Of a stretch of DNA of 64,000 nucleotides, positions 11,819 through 24,260 are shown one piece after another. Origin of the DNA: Pipra filicauda. Its lineage: Eukaryota; Chordata; Aves; Passeriformes; Pipridae. Location of the stretch: contig NW_024104321.1 in assembly GCF_003945595.2 (NCBI RefSeq), positions 806,765 through 870,764 on the forward strand. Reading direction: 5' to 3'. The notes under the pieces were generated by a model, which was not told the origin of the DNA, did no database searches, and saw nothing but the letters and a program-made list of their open reading frames with translations. The translations under genes were made by a program, and so were the position numbers. Numbering within the stretch: the first letter of the stretch is position 1; every line of letters starts with the position of its first letter.

Positions 11819-14800
11819 TTTCTCTAGAACACAAAAATAAATAATTAAAGTATAGAATGATCATAAAATGAAAGAAGCAGCATCTATTTTTATGTATCAA
11901 GAAGATACAATCTTCACAATCTAGATGGAGAGAACTGGGTAAATTATCCTTATTCTTGCATGAGATAAATATGTTTATTAAGTAAGATATATATGACTGG
12001 CTTGACTTGAATTTATCTTCTTCAAATTCAGACTGAAGACCTTCAGGAATTGGCTTGTGTTTCTTATTTTGCTGTCTTTTTAAATTCTGTTTTCATTTCC
12101 TAGCTATTGTCAGAAGTATTGTAAATTCATTAAAACTCACACATTGTTCAACATCTAACCAGAGAACAGATAAATACGTATGTCAGACCTTGTTAGCAAA
12201 ACCTGTCACTGACAAATGCCTGTTTTCCCTGCTGTACATGCTACCAATACCTCATGCAGCTGATGATCAACAACTGCTGCTGCTTAATGAGCCTGAATCT
12301 TCAGCACTGCCCTCTCAGATACGCTTGGTGTTGCAACACCTTTGAAAACTTAAAAAACAAACAAACTGGCTACTTTATACCCAAAGAAAAGGATTTTCTA
12401 AAAGGAAGGAGTCTGTCCTGGAGGAAGGACCTTCTTAGCCTGAGTGCTTCTGCTGAACTCAGCGCAGGAATATTTCATGGCTGAGAGAGAAAGATATTGC
12501 AAAGGTGGGAAATCCCCACTGGGGCTTGCAGCTGAAAGCCAAACATCCTAAACTCCATCTGGCAGTGGCAGGCACGCTGGAAAGATGCTGCGGGCCCAGG
12601 TAGCATGTGCCTGCAACAAGTGACCCACTTAGGCAGCAGCACGCTGTGTCAGTGCTTGCCACAGTGCCGCGGGGATGGGTGATGGATGGCCTCGCACGGG
12701 TTGCCGGGGCACCCGCTTGTCCCCCCACAGCAGCTGGGGCTGGCTCTCCCTTGCTCCCGTCCTCTGAATCAGCTGTCCTCGTGCCCAGCAACAACAGGAA
12801 TAAATGAGATTGGAGTAAATAAAATGAGATTATGCTAGGAATTAGAACTATTTTTTTTTAACCCTCTCTGATCTGTTATACCTGGGGCTGATTGATGAAG
12901 GCAGTATGACACCACCAACACTGAAAATCTCCCACAACGGGTTAGAAAAGGTGGGCACCACTGCAGTATTACTGATCCTGCCTTTTCAGGTTTCCTTGAC
13001 TGTTGGTTATAGCAAGTGTGAGTCCTTTCCAGTTTTAAGCAGGATCTGTGCAGATCCTTAAAGCATGTCTATACACATACATACGTATACACATACACAC
13101 TTCTTCTGAAAAACTGTAAATCTCTTCATATAAGGAGGGATTTAACTCAGAAAAAAAAACTCTGAAGGCTGAAACAAGCTGGAAGCAAATGTTTTAAGGG
13201 AGGTCTCCCTCCTCTGTGTGGGTCCCTTAAAGATTTCTGGTTATTCTGAAATTGTATTTTTCCTCCAGCATTTTGCCTTGCTTGGAGGCAGCTGTGAAAT
13301 AGCAGCAGCAGCTGATTAATGCCAGGTGTACATTCAAATCCACGCATCTGTATTTGTTGCTGCAGACTTAAGTAAACAATGACCAAATGTGGCTTTTCTA
13401 AGTGCAGTTTGAACTGTGTGTGCATACAGAAACTTAATCACTGTCAGCTGCTCCGTTGCAGGCTCAGAAGGCCCTAACCGCAGAGGAAAGCTCAAAGGAA
13501 AGTTCAAAGGTATTAACCACTTGACACGTCTTGTATTTTGGGAGACATTTTTGGATAACTGGAGAGTGATAACAATTTTTAGTCTTGAGTCTGCTTTTCC
13601 TTTCTGTGGAATAAGATAGAAAAGAGGATTTTTTTCCCAATTTATCTTGGTTTACTGATTTTATGGCTCATATCACCAGTCAAAAAAAGCATGGGAAGGG
13701 CTGGTTTACCTAAGGCCTGTCCTTTGTGTGCAGTGAATGGGCAACACCAGGGAAATTCCTCTTACCACTTAAGATAGATTCACCTTTTACTGTCCCTGTC
13801 ACTGAGGGCTCCCTCATGATTTGTTTCAATAGTTTGCTTTGATTAAGACAAAACAAGGAAATAAACAAAGTTAGTTTCAGAAAAACAGGACCCAAAGTTG
13901 TACAGCCTGTGACAAAGATGGTGAGGAAAGCCTGTCCTAACTGAAGTCAGTGCTGAGACCTCCAGTGATTTCAATGGGAGCAGAATTCTATTCAGTATTT
14001 TGTGTGAATGAGGCATCCATCTTCAGGTGTTCAGACAATGGTAATAATAATAAATAAAAAGCATCATCCATCTCAAAACTGCTGGGTTGGACATAAAATA
14101 TGTTATCAAGTTAAATAAGCTATTTTTGATGCCTGAACAAGAAAAAAAATGACGGACGGGACTGAAGACATTGTGAACAAACACATGTGAGAAGGATAGA
14201 GGAGGGAGGGAGTGGAAGTTACTTCTGAAGCCATGCTGTTGGAGTATGCAGACTTGGCAAAACAAGTCACATATGTATGTCATCAGTAACTTGAAGTCTC
14301 TGAGTAGCATGAAGTTAGAGCAGATGCTGACTTGAAATCTCATTTGTAGCAAGGTTAAATCATGTGTAGGTAATTATTAAATATTAAAAGCACAAGTCAA
14401 AAAGATTACCCAAAGAAGGAAAAAATGGAATATTTCATAAAACCTCTTGATGAGGAGGTGCTGATGAATGAAGACAGGCATAGGGATGGATTTAAGCGCC
14501 AGACTGAAACATTATCAATTTTGCATGCCAGGTGTTTGGTAAAGGCTACAGAATTCCCACTGTATAACCCTTGTCTCAGGTACAGTCCTTTCCTGTCCTT
14601 AGACTCCATCATTTCAATCCCTTATAGGGAAGGAAGAATATGAAAATAGCACTTGGACTGGTGGGATCTTGCTCCTGTGTAACCCCATTTGTCTGTCATT
14701 TGTGGACAGGAAGTAAAAAGTAAAAAACTCCAAGGTTTCTGCCAATTTGACCATAAAACCAGTTCTTGAGGGACAAGCCAGCTCGCAGACTATGATTACA

Positions 14801-17800
14801 CCCATAAGGAGGATGGTGGCACTGGAAGACCTTTGGCAAAGGTCTTAGTGGAGAAGGGTGTGAGACTATCCAGCCTTCCACTGTAACTGGTTAAATAGGA
14901 GCTCTGGCCACTTGCTTCCCCCACGATGATTTCTGTCTTTCAGGAGTGAGTCTTTACGTTAAGTTAAGAAAGATGGATGATATTTTATTATAAAGCCCAG
15001 CAAACTAGTACCCAAATACCTGAATTTCACAAATGTCCATTCAATTATAAAGAATTTTAGGGTTTTTCATGTAGGGAATTAAGCTGTGAAGAGCGAAAAG
15101 AACAGAACTAAGTATTATTCCAAGACTTTATATTTTAAACTGATATTTATTTTCTTAAGCTACCTTACTTTTATTCCCCATGGACTAGGTGTAAGCAGCA
15201 GTGCAAAGAAAGAGGAAAGAATCCAGCTGTAAACCCCCAAACACTCTTCATTTATCAGACCTGCATCTATAATTCTTATGGCAGTCCCAACATTCCCTTT
15301 AAAAAGTCTTAATACACCTATAATTTACCAATAACAGACCTTTTTGTTGAGTCTTGGCTTTTTGATTACGTCTTCTTGAAATTCAAAGAAAAAGCTGAGC
15401 ATAGTTCATAAGTTCATGGGGAAGTCCATAAATTATGGATATGCTATTTTTTCATAGATGTATTTTGGAACTTAATTGCATTTGTTGAATTACAAGGGGG
15501 CTGGAAAGTGCAGAGTCTTATCCAAGTACAGTATCAGACACTTGAATAATTTGCTGCTTGGAGAAGAGTGAAGATAGTGGTACCAGGCAGCCAATGATAA
15601 CTTTCAATGTTTATCAAATGCTGGGATTTTATTGGGGCAGCTATTGTGTTTCACGATTTACAGACTAGAATTCTCCTAATAATGCCGTTGAGTTGGATTT
15701 GAGAACAACAAGAGCTTATAACATCAAAGCTACTGGAGAATATTCTTCAATATAAGCTCTACTCTAGCTCTTCATGTCTTAACTCTCCCCATAAAAATCA
15801 ATGAAAGTAATACTCAAAATGAAAGAGAAGGGCAAATCTAGAAAAAAAATGCCTCAAGTTCAGAATGCTTTAGCACAGAGGTTGGCATAAGGAGTCAGGG
15901 TGGTGGCAGTGCGTGTTTACTTTGCTGCAGAGACGCGGAGAGCTGAGCTGACCAGGTGTGAAGGCTGACACTTCCACCAATGTTCAGGCAGGTCCTGGCC
16001 GTCAGCCTTGGCACCTGTATCTGTTTGCAGCTGCACAGCCTTCTTGGCCAAATTCTTGAAAAGACAAAGGTCACACTGTGCTCTCTGCTGTACACACACA
16101 GAGTCTGCTGCAGCTGCAGGATTGGAAATGAGAGCAGAAGCCAGCCAAAGTTGTTGCTATAAAATTGCAAATGGGTATTGGAAAATAAATTCCCATCAGA
16201 AGTTTTCATGAAGGTTTACTTGGGCTAATAGGCTGCCCAATCCAAGTATATAACCCCAGGCTTATGTCTTTTCTTGCTATTACTTGTATATAAATGTAAC
16301 TCCATTAACTTGGCTGCATTATTTCCAGACTCCCTTGGAGGAGAGAGAACATCTTTGTTTATGGTACAAGTGAATGTAGCAATCCTTCAGCTCAGCCTGT
16401 CTGAGCAATGCTGGAGAAGGAGACTGGACCTCTTCCTAAATAAGCCAAGCTGTCTCACTGACTGAGTCACAATGCACTGCCAAGCTACAGTATAACACTC
16501 TAGAGAAAAAAAGACCAGGTTTCACAGAGTAAAGATAGGCACAACGAAATTCGCTAGCTAGCATAAAATGTAATTATTATTCTCTTCTAAGAGGTCTTTA
16601 AAGAAATTGGCTAGATAGTATAATCTTTTGACCAAAGTAGAAAAACTATATTAAGAATACACAAATATTTGTAGATATTCAAGGTAGAGAGAAAATTTCA
16701 CTCTGGAAGCTCATCTGCTGCCACGAGAAAGATTTTTTTCTGAAGCCCAGAGATGCAGTGCTGTAACTCAGAGCAGAGGAGTGTTTATTCACTCCTAAAC
16801 TTTGTTAAGAATAAGATCATCCCCCTCACCTCCCTCAAAGGAATCAGAATCCAGTATAGTTGGCTATTGGAAAATTATTCAGTTCTTTAGCTCCCCTCAA
16901 ACTTTTTGGCTAGGATTGTTCCTTTAGCAGGCTTATCAATTATTTAGTTTCAGGAAGCTGGGGTGGGAGCTAGTGGCAGGTTGCATAATTTTCATTTATA
17001 ATTATACCATTCAGTGCCATGGGCTGTCATTAGTATTTTATTGTCTGGAGAGACCAATGCAAGAAACCACCCTTAAGTCACTTCACATCTTTCAAGACCA
17101 CCCTAAGGTTGCCCAATACGTTTTAAATACGATTCTGGTTTGCCTTTATGAGAAGTATACTTTCATTAAGATTTTTCTCAGATCCTTGTATAATTCCTCA
17201 AGACTGGTTTCTTTGTACAGAGGCTGCTGAAGTATGGAAAAAAAAGAGTTCACAGCTTCATTCTCTTTTGGTATATTATATCAGCAATGTCTACATGTGG
17301 AGCAGAATTATGAATTTATTGCTGATGAAAGACCCTAATGTTGGTTTTCATAATTCTTTGTGTTTCTTATTTCACAGACATACAAAAAATTATGTTTGAA
17401 TCCATACATTTTACTATTCCAACGGGAAATTATTGATAGTCGTAGATTTTGCACATGATATTGTTTTGAGTGCAGCATTTTTTTATTTGTTGGATATGGG
17501 TTTAATAACAGGGTGGGAGGATAAGGAAACTCCTGATGTACAAACAAATAGTATTATTCAGCTGTCCGACTCGATATCAAGTGTGAAACTTCTACGTTTG
17601 GTGATGGTAATGTAATGGTAATGTTTGGTGTCTGTGAAGATTCAAAAACTACAGCTGGGTCTGAAATGTTCATCATTCCATGTTTATTATGAATCATTCT
17701 TTGTTTCCACACAGTCCTTTTTAAAATGTTCATCATACATGCAAATGCATAATGCATTTCTCCTTATTCAGCCTAACACAGATTCTGTGATCCCCTGCAA

Positions 17801-18392
17801 ACAATCAGCCTGGGAAAAGCTTTGCTGTCTTAACTCATCGCATACACTGTAGCTTTGTGCCTGTTTATTGTGCTTATTGTCCACACTCAGTGGAGAATTG
17901 AAATGCAGCATTTTTCAGTCCTCATTTCCGAAGCATCAGGTTTCCCAAACCATCCCCCCACCCCTACTATGTGAAGAGTCCAGCAATCTCTAAATAACAC
18001 TTGTATTGCATATAAGAAAAGCAATAATAACTGCTGTGTAATGGAGCAAGGTTTTCCTTGCATACGCGCACACACAGAGCATATCCAGTAGGTGCATCCT
18101 CCATCTTCCTTTTGCATAGTGTCATTTTTAAGAATGTGTAACTGGTTTTCACTGTTGTACTATAAACCTGAAAATCCTGTGTAGTACAATTAGTTGTGAT
18201 CACAGTGTTCTGCCCATGTATATTCCTGTACATGACACTGTGACAACATGATTATAAAGCGATGAGGAAGAGAATGGCAATGTAGTCTTTACAGGACTAT
18301 GAAATGAACTGCTGTCCCATAAAGTGTGTAGATTCATTTGCAATAGTCTGGGCAGATTTACACCAAGGAAAAGGTTTAACACCAGGCTTGAG
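11819..18392. other. Non-coding stretch, no recognised gene
   Basis: About 6.6 kb with no named repeat. It includes a GC-rich, CpG-bearing patch at 12540-12790, a short CA/TA-rich run near 13070-13105, and a block at 17640-17880 with an octamer ATGCAAAT at 17739-17746 that has the look of a regulatory element. Open frames here are short and occur on both strands, with no domain I recognise. Confidence 0.6.
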
Positions 18393-18636
18393 CATTGCAC
18401 AACCCTTTGCTATCAGAGAAAGAAACCAACCTTATCCACTGGTGATGGTGATATAAAAACACCCAGCTCCTGGACACCAAGGCCCAGAAGAAGCTGCAAG
18501 TCACTGACAATGTTCATTGCACAACCCTTTGCTATCAGAGAAAGAAACCAACCTTATCCACTGGTGATGGTGATATAAAAACACCCAGCTCCTGGACACC
18601 AAGGCCCAGAAGAAGCTGCAAGTCACTGACAATGTT
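18393..18636 (+). repeat. Perfect tandem duplication, 122 bp x2
   Basis: Copy 1 is 18393-18514 and copy 2 is 18515-18636. Base by base the two are identical, including the A-runs. The trinucleotide CAT starts each copy and also follows copy 2, giving a 3-bp microhomology at the junction. The unit is not recognisable as a known element. Perfect identity means either a very recent duplication or an assembly error. Confidence 0.97.
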
Positions 18637-21152
18637 CATGCCAGCCAATTATGATTCCTCTTCCTCTTTAATTACTTTTCAATTGAGGTGGAACCCACAA
18701 TATCATCACCCTCTTCTCCTCTGATTCAAGCAGCCAACATAGGGAGTATATATCGGGATTTGGAAAACATTCAGAAAGGTGACTGAAGAATACAGCATGA
18801 AAGTACATTTTTTGAAAATTTGATATGGTCTTTGTTGGACATTTCCTCTCCTTATCTACTTGTATTTTCACTTTCAAGTTGATAACACCCAGGCTGAGTT
18901 GAAACATGGTGATATTTCTGCCATTCTCTTCTGAGTTCATTGTGACTTTTTTATCACCACCAGAAATAGAGGGAGACTGAATTAAACAGGAGCTGCAGAA
19001 CTTGGAGCTTGTGATAACAATACAAATGGATTTTCTCTAACAGAGAAAAACAGCTGTCTCCATTATTTGAATGCTTCACCTTTCTCCATTCCATTAATTG
19101 GGTCTTTGATCACAAGCTGAGGTGGAGAGGCCCTGATAAGGAATAAGTTATTAGTAAAGTAGCCTAAAGGAATGAATTGGGCCTAGTACTTGCTGCAGAA
19201 GATGAGATAAACCCATAATGCCTGTGTATGTGAGTGGTAGAGAGTGATAGGGCCCTCAGACTGCCCTGAACTGCTTGCAAGAAGACTAATACTCTAGTGC
19301 TATGATAGCTAATGCAGGATATAAATTTAGCTCCCGGGAATGGAATAGGATAAAAATTCCATAAAGAGTTTTCTGTAAATGGCTTACACTTTTATATCAA
19401 ACTGTGTCAGAGTATTCACAGAAAAAAAAAAACAAACATTTTCTTGATCTCACTGTATGTTGAACACAACTGGAGGCTTTCAGTATTAGAAGGGGGAAAA
19501 ATTACTGTTACGTTTTTTTCACCAAGACATTAATAAGAGCACCCTTTGAAGTGCAGTAAAGCGAAATTGGAGGAATTAAATTTGATTGAATCTAAGCCTG
19601 TTTATTTTTCATTTCTGCAGAGCAGACGTTGAGTGATTTGTAATACTTCATTGGAAATCTTCAGGAACTTGCTATCATGTAATCCATTTTTTTGCTGAAG
19701 AATACGACCGCAGGGGACAAGGCCATATTGGTTTGTTGTTAATGTACTGGAAAGAGGTACTATGGAGAAAACAGTTAATATTAAATTACGAACACAAGGT
19801 TATCTTTCTGCTGCACATGCTCCACTGCCCTAGGCAGGGGTAATCTGTTAATAGCATTCAGCCAAAATGACACCATTAAGGAACTGAAGCTACACATCTT
19901 TTGCAAGCTGAATGATGTATAAAGCTGGTTTTCTATCATCCTAGATGCAATAAATTATCCATGCTGCTAAAAATTGATACAAGTCGGAAGTTTGATAGAA
20001 CTGGCACCCCAACACAAATGGAAGTGCTGCTTGTCAGGAAAGGACACAGAAGCCTGCTGCTTCAGGCCTATCTTTTATTTGTGTCTCTCCCCTTTTCTGA
20101 TTTTTCACGTTTTAAGTGGCAATCTGGCACATTGCCTACAGTGGCATGTAAATGGTGGGAGACCAAACATGGAAAGGGAAAGGCAGAAAATGTATAGCCC
20201 ATAAAGCAGTGTAGATGAGGAAACACAAAAGATGTACATCCCTAGTCTAACTTGAATGAATCACTGCTTTTTACTATCTGTTCTTCGTTGCAGATGTCTC
20301 TATGAATAAAAGCAAAGACCATGTTAAACAGCTTCTCCTTTAGTCTATCTACCTAAGAGCGCTGGTCTAGATTTGTTCAGCACCATCCCGTGATACATGA
20401 GGTCTCAATTCCTCCCACTGGAACTGTTCCATGTTGTTATGGCATAATGAAAGCTTTTATTATGACAGAAAGGAGAAAATCCAAAACAAAATGTTAGGAG
20501 TCCTTTTAACTGTGGGAATGTACAGGATGGTTCTCCTTTTTACAAATTAATTTCTTTGACTGTATGGATTTACTGTTGGTTCAGACCCTGTCCAGAAGGA
20601 CCTGGAGTTAGATCCATGGAGGCCACATCACATTTAAATCCCTAAATAGAATAAAAATGTGGTCCTCAAACCCTTTTCTCAGTTTCTGCTTATTCCTGGG
20701 AAGACTAAAGCCTCTATTAAGTCACTGGTTTATAATTCAATTTGTCTGAACTTGCCCCAAGAGAAGCTGGAGCTCTTGACCCTCGATGGTTCTGAGTAGC
20801 CACATATCTCCCCACCTGTTTACCCTCACTGGATTTAGAAATGAGTCATCCTCAAAGGATGCTCAGCAGATACAGCTCTCAATTGCCTTTGTGGAAGAAT
20901 TATCGCTTTTCTTCCCATTTGTCCAAGGCTTCAGCTTAGAACACAGAAGAGAGAGGTCAGCCCCAATATGAACATCACTGATGATGCTCAGTGGTGGATG
21001 GCAACATGCACCATCCCTCCTACTTTGCAGGAGATAAAGAAATGTTCAGTGGGCTGGGAAAAGAGCAAAAGGAAGAGGTGTGGTGTTTCTGGGTCTGTTA
21101 GTTAGGCACTTGTGTTAAAGGGAGAGGGTCAGAGAAACCAGGATTTCACTCA
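18637..21152. other. Non-coding stretch, nothing recognised
   Basis: About 2.5 kb lying between the two exact duplications. Short open frames only. I see no repeat family, no RNA gene and no exon-like structure that I can support. Confidence 0.6.
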
Positions 21153-21850
21153 CTGCTGTCTGAAGGTATAGAAAAGCCCTGGGGATCCATCCCTAATATT
21201 AGGATTCACTGGACATAAATATTTATTTTTTTAATTTTAGTAGAGCTTTTAAAGTAGAGTTTTTTAAAGTAGAATCTCCATGAGCGGCAAGCCAAAGACA
21301 ACAATGCTAAGCTTTATTGTCAGTCAAATTTTTGCACAGTTCAAGGGCACCTGCATCCCAGTACAGAATAGAAAAAAGGCCCTACATAGACTTAAATAAG
21401 ATTTCTATGGTTTCAGAGCAGTATGTGTAGTGAGGGATAACATCTGAGAGCAACATGGTTGGAATGAGGTGAATGGGAGCTGTACTGTGAGGAGGAGGGA
21501 GGGACCTTGGTCCATAAGCATTAGGAGAAACATATTTTCTTGAAGAGAGGCCTCTGTATTCTTTTTAAGTTGTCTTCATTCTGCTGTCTGAAGGTATAGA
21601 AAAGCCCTGGGGATCCATCCCTAATATTAGGATTCACTGGACATAAATATTTATTTTTTTAATTTTAGTAGAGCTTTTAAAGTAGAGTTTTTTAAAGTAG
21701 AATCTCCATGAGCGGCAAGCCAAAGACAACAATGCTAAGCTTTATTGTCAGTCAAATTTTTGCACAGTTCAAGGGCACCTGCATCCCAGTACAGAATAGA
21801 AAAAAGGCCCTACATAGACTTAAATAAGATTTCTATGGTTTCAGAGCAGT
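21153..21850 (+). repeat. Perfect 270-bp direct repeat, spaced 428 bp
   Basis: Copy 1 (21153-21422) and copy 2 (21581-21850) are identical over 270 bases, including four homopolymer runs of 5-7 bases. They enclose 158 bp that is not repeated. The pattern is A-B-A, as left by duplication of a 428-bp unit with loss of one B, or by unequal exchange. The repeat contains TGCT near its start and AGCA near its end, which resembles the termini of a small LTR. However, no primer-binding site, adjacent polypurine tract or target duplication is visible, so an LTR reading is weak. Confidence 0.95.
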
Positions 21851-23459
21851 GCAATATGAATGTACAGAAAAATTCATCCTGTTGAGTTCCAGTTATCACC
21901 TGTTCGCTGCAATGTCACAAGATCCCTTATCATAAGAAACTTATCTCAAGTAGCTTCTCACACAGGATCAATATGCCTATACAAGTTTTCTATTGTTTCA
22001 CTGCTTGTATTTGTAAAAGAAGTAACAGAAGTCATTATAGCAATCCCAACTCATCATCAAAATTGCCCCATGCCCAACCATATCCACGTGAAACACACTG
22101 GCAGGATTGCAATAGCCACAATAAGGAAAGAAAGTGATTAAAGCACTTAGTAACAGATGGGAAGGATGAATATTTTTAAAGACAGCATGAAGACTCTCGG
22201 ATAATTATTAAGCAGAATTATGATGGTATATTAAATCAAGATAAAACAGAAAAGGGGAAGGCCAGATGCCTTTGAAAGAGCAAAAAATATTTGCAAGAGA
22301 ACAGTCCAAATGAGCATCCCAAAACTCATTAAAAAGGCCTAGATTCTGAATGATGTGACAAATCAAGCTCCTGAGTTCAATATGGGAGCATAGCTTCTTG
22401 TACACTCATTCAGATTCTTGGTTATATATTTATTGAAATTGTATAGGGAATTTATTTTAACCACAGAAAGCCAAATTCACTGTCTAATTTCTTTTGTTTT
22501 GTTTTTCATTTTGCATGAGCTTAAAACTATCTCTTGCTCCAAATCTAGGGAAGATAATTTGATTTGGTTAATTGACAAGATTGCTGATGTAGTTTTTAAA
22601 TCTTGAGCTAAACTGAAGAGATGATATATGATATATAAATGTAATTTAAGTAAGATCTCTTGAGAGGAACATGCTCTAGTCCAACTGTCATTTACAGCTA
22701 CAGAAAGTAATTGAAAAAGTGCTATTAGATTAAAATCGTATCCTTTTAATCTGCCTTGGCACAGGCGTAGGTGGCTGAGGGTCCCTCTAATGAGTTGGTA
22801 AGAAAGGACGAAGTCTGGTTAAAAATAGAACATTTCCCCACAAAAATTTGCATTGCATTTCAGAAAAAGCAGTTTTCCCTGTGAAAATCCCTGAGCAGGA
22901 ATCAAGGCAGAGAACACAGAGCAGCTGCCTGCAGTGTGGCACAACAGGCACCGTTTCAGAGCCAGTGTCACACCCCTGCCATCAGAAGAATGCCTCAACC
23001 TTTGGTTTACCCGTGTGCCCTGGGGTGAGGAGTTGCATCATGGGACATCCAATGACTATGTGCAGGACAGGGCCCCTGTGCATTTGGTGTTGCAGGAAGG
23101 GATTCAGAACTGCCAAGGGAAACAGTCTACTTGACTAGAGATCTCTAGAGAGGAGGAGGGAGCAGGAACAAGGGCCTGAGCAGTTATGTCAGAGGGAAAT
23201 ACTTGGGCAGGAGCAAAGGCAACCTTTGGATCAGCACCTGGCTGGACTGCAGGTGTCACAGCAGTGCTTTATCTTGTCTTTCCAACAGACTCTCTTTAAG
23301 GAGCAAAGATTGCTGGGGAGATATGTGAAAAAGTGGATCAAGAATATCTTTGACAGCAGTTCAGATCCTGACATACAAACGTTTGCAATGGAATTTGATA
23401 CAGAAGTTGATATTGTTCCACCACTTTTTCCAGTGCCATGGGTGGCATCAATCAAGCTT
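21851..23459. other. Non-coding stretch with one exon-like open frame
   Basis: No named repeat. At 23226-23460 an open frame on the + strand follows a pyrimidine-rich run ending in 'ccaacag' (about 23280-23287), which resembles a splice acceptor, and then runs into the decayed CR1 beginning near 23450. The encoded peptide has a normal-looking composition (for example KEQRLLGRYVKKWIKNIF) but I do not recognise it and do not call it a gene. Confidence 0.5.
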
Positions 23460-24260
23460 GTGGATGACCTCAAACTGGGCAAGAGTTAGCAATACAGTGA
23501 AGCAGTGGGTGATGAGCAACACAGCTTCAACAAAGCCAAAGGCAAAGTCATCTTCCTAGGATGGAATAACCCCATGCGCACTCCACTTCAGGAGCTGCAT
23601 GTTCAGGCAACAACTTTACAGAGAAGTTGGTCTTGGTGGGCAGCAGGTTGAATACTAGTCAGCAATGAGATGAACTCGAGGCAGCAGAATCTTACCACAT
23701 CCAGGGCAGTACTAGTTGTCCTTTCTGGTGCCAGGTCAAGAGAAATGATCATTCTCCTCCATTCAACACTTGCAAGAAGCACTGTCTCCAGTTTCGAACC
23801 TCTTAGTCCAAAAAACATCAGTAAGCTGAAGTGAGTCAAGTAGAGTGTCACTAAGATGGCTGGTGGCTGGTGTATGAGGATAGAAAGAGGGTTTGTTTAG
23901 TCTAGGAAGACAAGGCAAAGGATGGATCTAATTATCAACTTCCACCACCTAATGGGTGTTTACAGAGAAGATGAAGTCAGACTTTTCTCAAGGTCTCGCA
24001 GTGAAAGACAAGAAGAAACAGTTGCATTTTTGGCAGGGAAATTGCATCTGGATATTAAAAAAAAAAAAATTTCCATAATGACAGTAAGCAAAGTAGCAGG
24101 CTGTCCAGAGAGATGGTGGAGATGTCCTTGGATATTTTCAAAACTTGACTGGACAGTATCCCAAGCATCCTGACCCAACTTTGATGTCAGCCCCGCTTTG
24201 AGGAGATGGGACAAGCTGATCTTCAGAGGTCCCTTCCAACCTGAATTACTCTGTGATTCA
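23460..24260 (+). mobile_element. Old, heavily decayed CR1 LINE
   Basis: Recognisable ORF2 landmarks in changing frames: LVDDLKLG (decayed FADDTKLG polymerase motif, about 23456-23480), FNKAKGKVIFLGWNNPM (about 23528-23578), SREMIILLHSTLARS (about 23740-23775), and YREDEVRLFSRSRSERQEE...GKLHLDI (about 23960-24055). It ends in the 3' UTR text 'ggtcccttccaacctgaatt' and 'ctctgtgattca' near 24260. More diverged than the copies at 1-1193, so probably an older insertion. An A-run at 24057-24069 interrupts it. Confidence 0.85.

Noticed and set aside
12459..12794. 111-codon open frame, minus strand, in the GC-rich patch
   Set aside because: Long because the patch is GC-rich; no recognised domain and no supporting splice sites on that strand.
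22848..23138. Two overlapping open frames of 66-96 codons, + strand
   Set aside because: Two different frames are open over the same bases and neither resembles a known protein; no start or splice context favours one.
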